Positions 28,586 through 36,126 of a stretch of 64,000 nt of DNA are shown one piece after another. The translations under genes were made by a program, and so were the position numbers. Every line of letters starts with the position of its first letter. Position 1 is the stretch's first letter. Origin of the DNA: Agrobacterium albertimagni AOL15 (GTDB taxonomy: Bacteria > Pseudomonadota > Alphaproteobacteria > Rhizobiales > Rhizobiaceae); the NCBI RefSeq assembly GCF_000300855.1, contig NZ_ALJF01000014.1, forward strand, positions 36,426 through 100,425. The letters run 5' to 3'. The notes beneath the pieces are model-generated. The model was not told the DNA's origin. It made no database searches and worked only from the letters and a program-made list of their open reading frames with translations.

Positions 28586-28927
28586 ATGTCCGCCTTTCCG
28601 GACCGCAACACCGTCGCCGCCAAGATCGCCTCGATGCAGGAGCCCGACCAGGCTTTCCTGAAGCTCCTGTTCGAGAACCCGGCCCAGGACGATGCCTTGC
28701 TCGAAGGCCTCTATCTCTATCTCGACATCGCCTCCGAAGGGAAATTCTTGAACTCCCTGAAGCTGGAGCGCAATGGCGAGTGGATCGGTGAGCATGCCCC
28801 GGCGCGCCTGCAGATCCGCCTGATGGAAGCCGCTCGCTCCAGCCAGCATCCGGCTTTTGCTGCCTTCCGCACCGGTCTCAACCGTTCCGGCGGACTCGAG
28901 CGCGCCTATCCCAAAGCGGCCGTCTGA
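28586..28927 (+). CDS. Conserved hypothetical protein (113 aa)
   Basis: Small soluble, mostly helical protein starting MSAFPDRNTVAAKIASM. AGAGGGAA at 28571-28578 gives a good ribosome binding site for ATG 28586; the frame also has an ATG at 28526 without such a site. No TM segment or Cys motif. The sequence ends 8 bases before the convergent stop of the glycosidase-like gene. I do not recognise a family. Confidence 0.65.
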   Translation: MSAFPDRNTVAAKIASMQEPDQAFLKLLFENPAQDDALLEGLYLYLDIASEGKFLNSLKLERNGEWIGEHAPARLQIRLMEAARSSQHPAFAAFRTGLNRSGGLERAYPKAAV

Positions 28928-28935
28928 CGACCGTC

Positions 28936-29679
28936 TCACTGCGGGATCGGCATGCTGACCGAGAGGATCGGCCCCATCGGAAAGAGCCGGTCCATCCGCT
29001 TCTCCTCGGCGATGAACACGCTTGAAATCGTGCCGTCGAGATAGAGCGCGTTGGCGCAGCCCAGCCTGTCGCGAAACAGCCGGGCAAAATCGTGAAACCG
29101 GACCGGCACCCGCGACACAACCATGTGCACGTGCCCCTCGGCATCGACGCCGACGCCGTTGCGGATCTTGAAGCTGTCGCTATCGGCCAGGAAACGCGGA
29201 TGCAGTTCTCCGTCGATGACCAGCATCGGCCCGGACTGGGTGCCGAAGTCAGGCGTTAGCCCGCTTGCGACAAAGGCCTTGGTCTCCATCACCGATGCCT
29301 TGCCATCCTTCATCAGGAAGACACCGTTTGGCAGCAGGTGAAAATTCCCCCATCCACCACCGGTAACAGCCGGTTTCACCACCTTGCCATATTCGGCGAA
29401 ATAGCCGACCGGCGACAGGTCGTTGTGATACATGCCGGCATTCATCGCAAATGTGAGCACACGCCGCTCGGCCCAGAGCTGCTGCCGGAGTTTCGCGAAG
29501 CCGCCATAGGCTTTGCCGTCGGGCCCAGCCAAATGCAGCCGTATGTCCTCCCGACCCGGATCGAATCGGCAGGCAAGATAACGGGCATCCCCGTCGATGA
29601 CGTCCGCGCAGGCGGCCATTGCCGGCATCGGCAGGGTCGTGGCGATCAGCAAACCAAGTATCGAGAGGAATTTTCGCAC
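28936..29679 (-). CDS. Phosphodiester glycosidase-family exported protein (DUF2233/NAGPA-like)
   Basis: Exported protein with a signal peptide (RKFLSILGLLIATTLPMPAMA) and a NAGPA-like domain. Family motifs include 'TFAMNAGMYHNDLSPVGYFAE', 'GNFHLLPNGVFLM', 'TQSGPMLVIDGELHP' and 'CANALYLDGTISSVFI'. The related human enzyme removes GlcNAc from mannose-6-phosphate diesters; bacterial homologues act on unknown phosphodiester glycans. GTG 29679 is chosen since GGGG lies 5-8 bases upstream and the signal peptide begins there. A longer in-frame ATG (29727) lacks a ribosome binding site. It follows the Fe-S gene on the same strand after about 95 bases. Confidence 0.8.
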   Translation of the reverse strand: MRKFLSILGLLIATTLPMPAMAACADVIDGDARYLACRFDPGREDIRLHLAGPDGKAYGGFAKLRQQLWAERRVLTFAMNAGMYHNDLSPVGYFAEYGKVVKPAVTGGGWGNFHLLPNGVFLMKDGKASVMETKAFVASGLTPDFGTQSGPMLVIDGELHPRFLADSDSFKIRNGVGVDAEGHVHMVVSRVPVRFHDFARLFRDRLGCANALYLDGTISSVFIAEEKRMDRLFPMGPILSVSMPIPQ

Positions 29680-29773
29680 GCAGGCCCCTTGTTCGTGAGC
29701 GCGCTTCTTGGCCGCGATTCCCGGCAATGTGAAGGCCGCTCCCGCAAAAATTCCGAAAACCGGGCCGGCCCCA

Positions 29774-30478
29774 TCATCCCGGCAACGTCAGCGCCTGCAT
29801 GTGAAAGCGCAGCTGCGAATCCGGATAGCGATACCCGACCCCGATCGGACAGGCATTGCGGGCGGCACAGCCTGATACCATACAGCCGCCCTGCCCTTCA
29901 GGGCTCGCCAGATGCGCGTGGCATCCCGCCACATCGAACCCATCCAGCGAGATCGCGCCGACAGGGCACGCCGTCAGACAGGGCTTTGCGACACAGGCCT
30001 CGCAAGGATGCAGCGCGGTCACAGCCCGCCCCTTTTGCGCCTCGTCCCAGGTCCGAAACAGCAGTGCCCCGCGATAGCTGTGCCAGAGACCGAAGCGCGG
30101 ATGGATCAGGATGGCGAGTGGCGAGGGTTTCAGCCCTTCGGCTCGCATCGCCCAAAGCTGAAAGGGTTGGTAAGGCGCCTCTGACGGATAACGGGCCTCA
30201 GCCCCGACCTCATCGGCGACATGATCGATCACCATCTTCGACCAGCGATCGAGCGGATCGGCACCACCGTGATCGGCTTGCGCCATCCGCCAGCGCTCGA
30301 AATGCGGCCACATCGTTGCGCCCGCAACGCTGATGAGCACCACAGCCGCGGCCGGAGTGCCATCCGTTAGCATCGGCGCCTCGTCCGCCACCCCGAACTG
30401 GACGAGACCACGACAAGAAAGCCCCTGCTCGGCGAACCGCGCATCGAGTCCCGCCACAACGGATGAAGGGCCGCTCAT
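29774..30478 (-). CDS. Two-cluster 4Fe-4S protein, companion of the corrinoid methyltransferase
   Basis: Cytoplasmic iron-sulfur protein, 234 aa. From ATG 30478 the Cys residues fall at 159, 162, 167 and 171 (CEACVAKPCLTACP), then 186, 199, 204 and 210 (GCMVSGC...ACPIG), enough for two clusters in a QueG/ferredoxin-like arrangement. The first 155 residues are a separate domain without a motif I recognise. AGAGG precedes the start by 6 bases. It lies directly downstream of the MttB-like gene on the same strand, so it may feed low-potential electrons to the corrinoid activator; this is inference. The open frame continues 87 codons upstream without a start signal. Confidence 0.75.
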   Translation of the reverse strand: MSGPSSVVAGLDARFAEQGLSCRGLVQFGVADEAPMLTDGTPAAAVVLISVAGATMWPHFERWRMAQADHGGADPLDRWSKMVIDHVADEVGAEARYPSEAPYQPFQLWAMRAEGLKPSPLAILIHPRFGLWHSYRGALLFRTWDEAQKGRAVTALHPCEACVAKPCLTACPVGAISLDGFDVAGCHAHLASPEGQGGCMVSGCAARNACPIGVGYRYPDSQLRFHMQALTLPG

Positions 30479-30576
30479 CGCGGCCTCTCGATCTTGTAAT
30501 GTGGTCGCCAGACCTCCTCCTGGATCATGTCGGCAACCCTGCTGGCTCCGCCTTGCTCCCTGGCAACGGGACCCTT
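30475..30576 (-). other. In-frame extension after the MttB-like stop codon / possible leader ORF
   Basis: After the TGA of the MttB-like gene (30577-30579) the same frame stays open for 33 codons and closes with a TGA that shares ATGA with the start of the Fe-S gene. It contains an ATG at 30528 giving a 17-codon peptide (MIQEEVWRPHYKIERPR). It could be a small translational-coupling ORF, a read-through tail or chance. The Fe-S gene has its own Shine-Dalgarno inside it. Confidence 0.25.
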
Positions 30577-32142
30577 TCAGGTAAAGGCGTCGGGCATCGA
30601 GTTCTTGCGGCTGGCGATGAACGCCAGCAAGGCCTCGTCGATGGCAGGTTCGAGCGCCGGCGCCTCGTAACTGTCGAGCCACGAGCGGCAGAGCGCATTG
30701 GCGCGATCCTCGATCCGCTTGCGACCTTCGATTTCCCACTGCTCGAAGGAATTGTTGTCGGCGAGTGCCGAGCGATAGAAAGCAGTCTGGAAATTCGCCT
30801 GCGTATGGGCGCAGCCGAGATAATGGGCACCCGGTCCCACTTCCCGGATGGCGTCCATCGCCTGGCCGTCTTCGGTCAGATCGACGCCTTGTGCCATCTT
30901 CTGCATCATGCCGAGCTGGTCCTGGTCGATCATGAACTTCTCGTAGCAGGCGGCAAGACCGCCCTCGAGCCAGCCAGCCGCATGTAATACGAAGTTGGCA
31001 CCGGCAAGCAGTGTCATGTTGAGTGTATTGGCGCTTTCGTGTGCTGCCTGCGCATCAGGAACCTTGGAGGCACAGAGCGAGCCGCCCGTACGGAACGGCA
31101 GACCCATGCGACGTGCGAGCTGTGCGGCCCCATAGGAGACGAGTGCCGGCTCCGGCGTACCGAAGGTCGGTGCACCCGACTGCATCGAGATCGAGGCGGC
31201 AAAGGTCCCGAACAGCACCGGCGCGCCCGGACGGATAAGCTGGGTGAACGAGGCACCGGCCAGCACTTCCGCGAGGATCTGCGTCAGCGTGCCCGCGACC
31301 GTGACCGGGCTCATCGCGCCGGAGAGGATGAAGGGCGAGATCACCGAAGCTTGGCCGTGGCGGGCATAGACCTTGGCCGCGCCGAGCATCGTCTCGTCGA
31401 AGACCATCGGCGAGTTGGCGTTGATCAGGTTGAGCATGACGCAATTGTTTTCGACGAACTCGTCGCCGAAGACGAGCTTCGCCATCGCAACCGAATCTTC
31501 CGCCCGTTCCGGTGCCGTCACCGAGCCCATGAACGGCTTGTCGGAATATTTGATGTGACTGTAGATCATGTCGAGGTGACGCTTGTTCACCGGGATATCG
31601 ACCGGTTCACACACGGTCCCCCCCGACGAATGCATCGACGGCGCCATATAGGCGAGCTTCACGAAATTGCGGAAATCCTCGATCGTCGCATAGCGGCGGT
31701 TTCCGTCGAGGTCGCGCACGAAGGGTGGGCCATAGACCGGTGCGAAGACGGTGGCATTTCCGCCGATCCGTACGCTCCGTTCTGGATTGCGGGCATGCCA
31801 CGTGAATTCGGAAGGGGCAGTCTTCAAGAGTTCACGGCACAAGCCTTTCGGAAAATGCACGCGTTCGCCCTTCACGTCGGCGCCGGCCTGTCTCCAGAGC
31901 TCCAGCGCTTCGGCGTCTTCACGGAATTCGATGCCGATCTCTTCGAGAACCGTATCGGCATTGCGCTCGATCAGCTCGAGGCCTTCTTCGTCCAGCACCT
32001 CATAGGTGCGGATCTTGCGGGTGATATAGGGCATGGATGGCCCGGCACCGCCGCCGCTGCGCGATGCTCTGCGGGCCGCAGCCCCCCGTCCTTCGCCGCG
32101 TTGGCGGCGGCCTGCGCCCGGTTCTGCCGTGATCTCGTCCAT
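30577..32142 (-). CDS. MttB-family (trimethylamine/betaine) corrinoid methyltransferase, non-pyrrolysine
   Basis: TIM-barrel methyltransferase of the MttB superfamily, which moves a methyl group from a quaternary or tertiary amine to a corrinoid protein. Typical stretches are 'ITRKIRTYEVLDEEGLELIERNADTVLEEIGIEF' (split: TYEVLDEEGLELIE and ADTVLEEIG), 'HARNPERSVRIGG' and 'VFAPVYGPPFVRDL'. There is no in-frame TAG, so the pyrrolysine of archaeal MttB is missing, as in MtgB-type glycine betaine methyltransferases. From 32142 (GAGGAAG upstream) it is 520 aa; ATGs at 32190 and 32220 are alternatives. The N-terminal 35 residues are Arg/Gly/Ala-rich. Divergent from the corrinoid-protein gene. Substrate is a guess: glycine betaine or a relative. 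Confidence 0.88.
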   Translation of the reverse strand: MDEITAEPGAGRRQRGEGRGAAARRASRSGGGAGPSMPYITRKIRTYEVLDEEGLELIERNADTVLEEIGIEFREDAEALELWRQAGADVKGERVHFPKGLCRELLKTAPSEFTWHARNPERSVRIGGNATVFAPVYGPPFVRDLDGNRRYATIEDFRNFVKLAYMAPSMHSSGGTVCEPVDIPVNKRHLDMIYSHIKYSDKPFMGSVTAPERAEDSVAMAKLVFGDEFVENNCVMLNLINANSPMVFDETMLGAAKVYARHGQASVISPFILSGAMSPVTVAGTLTQILAEVLAGASFTQLIRPGAPVLFGTFAASISMQSGAPTFGTPEPALVSYGAAQLARRMGLPFRTGGSLCASKVPDAQAAHESANTLNMTLLAGANFVLHAAGWLEGGLAACYEKFMIDQDQLGMMQKMAQGVDLTEDGQAMDAIREVGPGAHYLGCAHTQANFQTAFYRSALADNNSFEQWEIEGRKRIEDRANALCRSWLDSYEAPALEPAIDEALLAFIASRKNSMPDAFT

Positions 32143-32413
32143 CTCTGCTTCCTCGCTCGAGCGCTCGTCCGCGCTGCTTCTCTCCTCCATTATGCTATTC
32201 CAATCCGCATGTGAAACCATCCTTTATGCGCCAACCGCTTGCGTCTCACAGACATCGCCTTTCCCGCACACTTGTCCCGGACCGTCGCTTTTCAGGGTAG
32301 CCACGTCGTAATCGAAAACAGTTTTTCACGAACTTGAGGTTTAACTTTCGATCGGGCAGTCTCATGCCCAGCGCGACCTGAATCGCGTTTGAAAAAAAGC
32401 GGGAAGCAGCACC
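32143..32413. promoter_or_regulatory. Divergent intergenic region between methyltransferase and corrinoid-protein genes
   Basis: About 270 bases that must contain promoters for both arms of the corrinoid cluster. I looked for a cobalamin riboswitch B12 box, SAM/SAH riboswitch folds and clear operators and found none. An A/T-richer stretch (about 32300-32360, TTTTTCACGAACTTGAGGTTTAACTTT split by G/C) is the likely promoter zone. An alternative methyltransferase start (up to 32220) would shorten it. Confidence 0.35.
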
Positions 32414-33115
32414 ATGGCCGACGATGACATCATTCTTTCCGAACTCTCCGATGAAGAGCTCGTGCAGCAGATGCATGATGACCTCTATGACGGCCTGAAG
32501 GAGGAAATCGAAGAAGCGACGAACATCCTGCTCGAACGCGGCTGGGCGCCCTATGACATCCTCACCCAGGCACTCGTCGAAGGCATGCGCATCGTCGGCA
32601 TCGACTTCCGCGACGGCATTCTCTTCGTGCCGGAAGTTCTCTTGTCCGCCAACGCCATGAAATCAGGTATGACGATACTGCGCCCGCTGCTCGCCGCCAC
32701 CGGTGCCCCGAAGCAGGGCAAGATGGTCATCGGCACCGTCAAGGGCGACATCCACGACATCGGCAAGAACCTGGTCGGCATGATGATGGAAGGCGCCGGC
32801 TTCGACGTCATCGACCTCGGCATCAACAATCCGGTCGAGAATTATCTGGAAGCGCTTGAGCGCGAAAAGCCCGATATCCTCGGCATGTCGGCGCTGCTCA
32901 CCACCACCATGCCTTACATGAAGGTCGTCATCGACACGATGAAGGAAAAGGGCATTCGCGACGATTACGTCGTGCTCGTCGGCGGCGCGCCGCTCAACGA
33001 GGAATTCGGCAAGGCGGTCGGGGCGGATGCTTACTGCCGCGATGCCGCAGTGGCAGTCGAGACGGCGAAGGAATTTATCAGCCGCAAACACAACAGCATG
33101 GGCGCTCGCGCCTGA
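32414..33115 (+). CDS. Corrinoid (cobalamin-binding) protein, MttC/MtgC-like
   Basis: Methyl carrier of the system, 233 aa. An N-terminal helical cap (about residues 10-95) is followed by a B12-binding Rossmann domain. The base-off ligand motif DxHxxG is visible as GDIHDIGKN with the Co ligand at His114; 'GMSALLTTTMPYMKVVIDTM' and 'VLVGGAPLNEEF' complete the domain. The partner methyltransferase is divergent and the THF methyltransferase and RACo lie downstream in the cluster. Ends in a short hydrophilic tail. A hairpin follows at 33130. Confidence 0.94.
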   Translation: MADDDIILSELSDEELVQQMHDDLYDGLKEEIEEATNILLERGWAPYDILTQALVEGMRIVGIDFRDGILFVPEVLLSANAMKSGMTILRPLLAATGAPKQGKMVIGTVKGDIHDIGKNLVGMMMEGAGFDVIDLGINNPVENYLEALEREKPDILGMSALLTTTMPYMKVVIDTMKEKGIRDDYVVLVGGAPLNEEFGKAVGADAYCRDAAVAVETAKEFISRKHNSMGARA

Positions 33116-33129
33116 AGTGTATAAACGGC

Positions 33130-33154
33130 GAAGCCGGCCTTAGAGGCCGGCTTC
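33130..33154. terminator. Strong hairpin between convergent genes
   Basis: Perfect 11-bp stem GAAGCCGGCCT / AGGCCGGCTTC with a 3-base loop. It lies 15 bases after the corrinoid-protein stop and overlaps the last codons of the small minus-strand gene (33140-33274), so it may end both transcripts. There is no long T-run on either side. Confidence 0.6.
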
Positions 33155-33274
33155 TGCGTAGACGTCGTCCTGAGGGATAGTCGCCATGGACTGCCAGGCG
33201 ACATGCCCTCCGGCATACAGGATGGCCGCCATCATGTAGATGGCGCTGGCCTTTGCAATCGTCGTGAGCGTCAT
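33140..33274 (-). CDS. Small single-TM membrane protein (44 aa)
   Basis: MTLTTIAKASAIYMMAAILY opens a peptide with one hydrophobic helix (about residues 5-22) and a short polar tail ending in VYAEAGL. A near-ideal ribosome binding site (AGGAGAGGGAG) precedes the ATG at 33274, which is the main reason to call it. Its 3' end lies in the hairpin at 33130-33154. Family not recognised. Confidence 0.6.
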   Translation of the reverse strand: MTLTTIAKASAIYMMAAILYAGGHVAWQSMATIPQDDVYAEAGL

Positions 33275-33340
33275 GCTCCCTCTCCTGATCTCAGTGCGCT
33301 TGATCTTAATGCGCTGAGTGCGTCGTCTCCGCACTTTCGA

Positions 33341-33502
33341 TTAGCGGACAGCGGCACCTTCGACCGTGCGGCCGGCGTCCTGGGTCGCGTTGACGGTGTT
33401 GGCTGCGTCCTGACCAACGCCGCGGATCGTATTGCCGCAAGACGACAGTGCAAAGACGGTAAGAACGAGGGCTGCGCCGGATGTCAGTTTTTTCGCCATC
33501 AT
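33341..33502 (-). CDS. Entericidin A/B-like lipoprotein (copy 1)
   Basis: A 53-residue lipoprotein on the minus strand: MMAKKLTSGAALVLTVFALS, then lipobox LSSC-G, then NTIRGVGQDAANTVNATQDA and a short tail ending AAVR. The CGNTxRGxGxD...AT-DAG pattern is that of entericidins (toxin-antidote lipoproteins in E. coli; small abundant envelope lipoproteins in alphaproteobacteria). Start may be either ATG (33502 or 33499); AAAGG lies about 9 bases upstream. Too short for most gene finders. A paralogue lies at 34195-34362. Confidence 0.85.
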   Translation of the reverse strand: MMAKKLTSGAALVLTVFALSSCGNTIRGVGQDAANTVNATQDAGRTVEGAAVR

Positions 33503-33540
33503 ATTGATGTACCTTTTGTCTGGGTGACGAGTGGAATGCG

Positions 33541-34167
33541 ATGGAACAACGCGTCAAATCAAAAAAGGTTCACGTGATTGCGTGCGGCGCGATCGCCCGC
33601 GAGATTTTGGCCGTCAAAGCTCTGAATGGCCTTGATCACCTGACGCTGGAATGCCTGCCCGCCATCTGGCACGTCTGGCCGGACAAGATCGCACCGGCCC
33701 TGCGCGAAAAGATCACGGAGGCGCGAGCCGCAGGACACGACAACATCTTCCTGGGCTATGCCGAATGCGGCACTCAAGGGGAGGTCGACAAGATCTGTCG
33801 CGAGGAAGGCATCGAGCGCCTGTCCGGCCCTCACTGCTATGCCTTCTTCACCGGCACCGAAAAATTCCTTGCCGAATGCGAGACTGAATTCACGGCCTTT
33901 TATCTCACCGACCTTATCACCCGGCAGTTCGAAGCCTTCGTCATCGAACCCCTGAAGCTCGACCGCCACCCCGAACTGCGCGACATGGTCTTCGGAAATT
34001 ACACCAAGATCGTCTATCTCGCCCAGACGGAAGACCTGGAACTCCAGGCCAAGGCGAAATGGGCAGCCGACTATCTGAAGCTGGACTACGAATACCGCTT
34101 CACCGGCTACGGCGACTTGCAGCCGCAACTCGTGGCGGCAGCACGGGTCCCCGCCCCCGCCGCCTGA
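33541..34167 (+). CDS. DUF1638 domain protein
   Basis: A 208-residue protein of DUF1638, a family of unknown function often encoded near corrinoid methyltransferases. The conserved N-terminal 'VHVIACGAIAREI', 'LECLPAIWHVWPDKI', 'FLGYAECGTQGEVD' and 'SGPHCYAFFTG' are visible; Cys15, Cys77-region and His98-region residues could bind a metal or cofactor. No TM segment. The gene is flanked on both sides by opposite-strand entericidin-like genes. Its presence in the cluster suggests a role in corrinoid or C1 handling (inference). Confidence 0.85.
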   Translation: MEQRVKSKKVHVIACGAIAREILAVKALNGLDHLTLECLPAIWHVWPDKIAPALREKITEARAAGHDNIFLGYAECGTQGEVDKICREEGIERLSGPHCYAFFTGTEKFLAECETEFTAFYLTDLITRQFEAFVIEPLKLDRHPELRDMVFGNYTKIVYLAQTEDLELQAKAKWAADYLKLDYEYRFTGYGDLQPQLVAAARVPAPAA

Positions 34168-34194
34168 TCATCTCAAAATCGGGTGATGTCAGCG

Positions 34195-34362
34195 TCAGCG
34201 CACCGAATTGGCTACGCTGCGCCCAGCATCCTGTGTGGCATCCACCGCATTGCCGAGATCATTGCCGATGCCACGGATCGTGTTGCCGCAGGAGGAAAGG
34301 CCAAGTGTCACGCTGACCAAGATAGCGAAGGCACCCGCAAACCGAAGAAAAGCGACAGTCAT
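34195..34362 (-). CDS. Entericidin A/B-like lipoprotein (copy 2)
   Basis: A 55-residue lipoprotein: MTVAFLRFAGAFAILVSVTL, lipobox GLSSC-G, then NTIRGIGNDLGNAVDATQDA and a tail ending SVR. Nearly the same mature pattern as copy 1 at 33341-33502, with a different signal peptide. The ATG at 34362 is chosen because GGGGAATCAGG precedes it and the signal peptide begins there; the frame runs 62 codons further upstream without a start signal. Confidence 0.85.
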   Translation of the reverse strand: MTVAFLRFAGAFAILVSVTLGLSSCGNTIRGIGNDLGNAVDATQDAGRSVANSVR

Positions 34363-34585
34363 CCTGATTCCCCGTCTGATCAGAAACCGACGGCCTAGGT
34401 GGCAAGCGTCTGCGGAAAAATCAAGGCAGCGACTTAAGACGATGGAAGGGTAACCGGGCCAGCTTCTCTTCACCCTCCCTTCACCATTCCCGAAAGCGTG
34501 AAACGCAGCGCTCGCAGCTTTAATGCCCCTGTAACATCCCCGTGCCAACCTCGTGTCAGGTCAACAAAGAACCAAGAGAAAACGA

Positions 34586-35233
34586 ATGACCGACAGGGCG
34601 GAAACATGGGTGGCAGGTCTTGCCACCGCGCGTGAACACAAGCTTCCTGAGAACCTCTCGGATCTTCTGGTCCGGCTGGCTCGGACGACGGATCGCAAGG
34701 TGACGATCCGCGACATCGCGATCGCGCTTCAGGACCGTTCCTTCGGCGCCTTCTTGCTGGTCTTCGCGCTTCCCAATCTGGTGCCGATGCCGCCGGGTGC
34801 GACCTTCATCCTCGGACTGCCCTTGATCTTCGTCGCCTGGCAGATGATGGCTTCTCCGGGTGGACGCGTTTTCTTTCCGCGGGTCGTCAGCGATTACGGC
34901 GTCGAGCCGCAGACCTTCGAGGCGATCGTCAAGCGGCTGGTTCCGTGGATGCGCTGGGCCGAAAAGCTGGTCGTGCCGCGCTTCTGGCTTTTCGAGAGCC
35001 GCTTTGCCGAGCGACTGATCGGCGTGTTCGCGCTGATCCTCGCCATCGTCGTCTTCCTGCCGATCCCGCTCGGCAACTGGCCGCCGGCCTTTGCGCTCGC
35101 AGTCCTCGGTTTTGCCCATTCCCAGCGTGACGGTCTCGGCGTCATCGCCGGCTGTCTGATCGGCGTGCTCTCGCTCGCGGTGGCGGCCTTCGTCGTCTAC
35201 ACCGCCATAGCCGTCGTCTCGCTCGTCATCTGA
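34586..35233 (+). CDS. exoD: Exopolysaccharide synthesis protein ExoD family
   Basis: ExoD-family membrane protein, 215 aa. Hydrophilic N-terminus (residues 1-45), then 'SFGAFLLVFALPNLVPMPPGATFILGLPLIF' (a family hallmark, quoted in parts: LPNLVPMPPG), and further hydrophobic segments at the C-terminus. ExoD affects exopolysaccharide production and alkali tolerance in Sinorhizobium. Start ATG 34586 is preferred over GTG 34553. Its TGA overlaps the ATG of the formyltransferase-like gene by one base (TGATG), so the two are coupled. Confidence 0.85.
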   Translation: MTDRAETWVAGLATAREHKLPENLSDLLVRLARTTDRKVTIRDIAIALQDRSFGAFLLVFALPNLVPMPPGATFILGLPLIFVAWQMMASPGGRVFFPRVVSDYGVEPQTFEAIVKRLVPWMRWAEKLVVPRFWLFESRFAERLIGVFALILAIVVFLPIPLGNWPPAFALAVLGFAHSQRDGLGVIAGCLIGVLSLAVAAFVVYTAIAVVSLVI

Positions 35234-36018
35234 TGATCAACGCAACCGAACAACTAGATCGCCGCGTGGTCGTCATGACGGCAGGCGGCCTCAACCCCAC
35301 CCTCGTCGTCCAGCATCTCGCCAAGGCCGGCATGGATGTGCATCTTCTCCTCGAAAACCCGGAGGGCAAGGGCGAGATCACCCGCCGTCGGGCAAGAAAG
35401 CTCGGCTGGATCCCAGCGCTCGGCCAGCTCGGCACGATGATCGCCGCGCGCCTGCTGCGTCGCTTGGCAGACCGCCGCATCGCGGAACTGCTTGCCGAAC
35501 ACGGCCTTGATCGCACACTTCCCGAAACGGTCCCGATCCACCCGGTAACCTCGATCAATGCCGCAGAGACGGCAGCCCTCGTCAAGCAGTTGAAGCCCGG
35601 CGCCATCCTGCTCGTCTCGACCCGCTTGATGTCGGCCCGGCAGCTCGCCGCCATGCCCTGCCCGGTCATCAACCTGCATGCCGGCATCAACCCCAACTAT
35701 CGCGGCCAGATGGGCGGCTACTGGTCGCTGCGGGAAAATGACGGCCAAAATTTCGGCGCCACACTGCATCTCGTCGACGCCGGAACCGATACCGGCGGCA
35801 CGCTCTACGAGGTTCGCACGAAACCCGCGCCATCAGACTTCATCTCCACCTATCCGCTTCTGCTGACCATCGCCTCGCTCGAAATCGTCACCCGATCTCT
35901 GAACGATGCTCTTGAGGGACGCCTCGCCCCCATCGAGCCGCAAGGTCCCTCCGTCCTCCGCTTCCCGCCGACATTCTGGTCGTGGATCTGGTGCGGCGTG
36001 ACACGCCGGATCTGGTAA
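35233..36018 (+). CDS. Formyltransferase-fold protein (Formyl_trans_N)
   Basis: A 261-residue protein with a methionyl-tRNA/GART-type formyltransferase domain. The catalytic Asn-His-Asp triad is present: 'VINLHAGINPNYRG' gives Asn and His, 'LVDAGTDTGG' gives Asp. There is no C-terminal tRNA-binding domain, so it is not Fmt. Related enzymes use 10-formyl-THF to formylate amino sugars or amines. Translationally coupled to exoD upstream and 108 bases ahead of the MetV/MetF genes, so it may act on an envelope sugar or on the folate pool. Ends with a hydrophobic, Trp-rich segment. Confidence 0.8.
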   Translation: MINATEQLDRRVVVMTAGGLNPTLVVQHLAKAGMDVHLLLENPEGKGEITRRRARKLGWIPALGQLGTMIAARLLRRLADRRIAELLAEHGLDRTLPETVPIHPVTSINAAETAALVKQLKPGAILLVSTRLMSARQLAAMPCPVINLHAGINPNYRGQMGGYWSLRENDGQNFGATLHLVDAGTDTGGTLYEVRTKPAPSDFISTYPLLLTIASLEIVTRSLNDALEGRLAPIEPQGPSVLRFPPTFWSWIWCGVTRRIW

Positions 36019-36126
36019 AAGCAGCAGGACTCATGGCAGCGTCGTTTTTGGCGACAAGCGACGTCGTGAAGAGCGCAGTCCGGCGAATGCCCCCCGTGCA
36101 TTCTGGCGCCAAAGGGAGTGAGTGGC

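Noticed and set aside
31039..32214. A 391-codon open frame opposite the MttB-like gene
   Set aside because: Low-complexity product without domains, opposite a clear enzyme gene.
32143..32413. Cobalamin, SAM or SAH riboswitch in the corrinoid cluster leader
   Set aside because: I looked for the B12 box and for SAM-II/SAH-type cores and found none; this was done by eye, so a covariance-model search could still change it.
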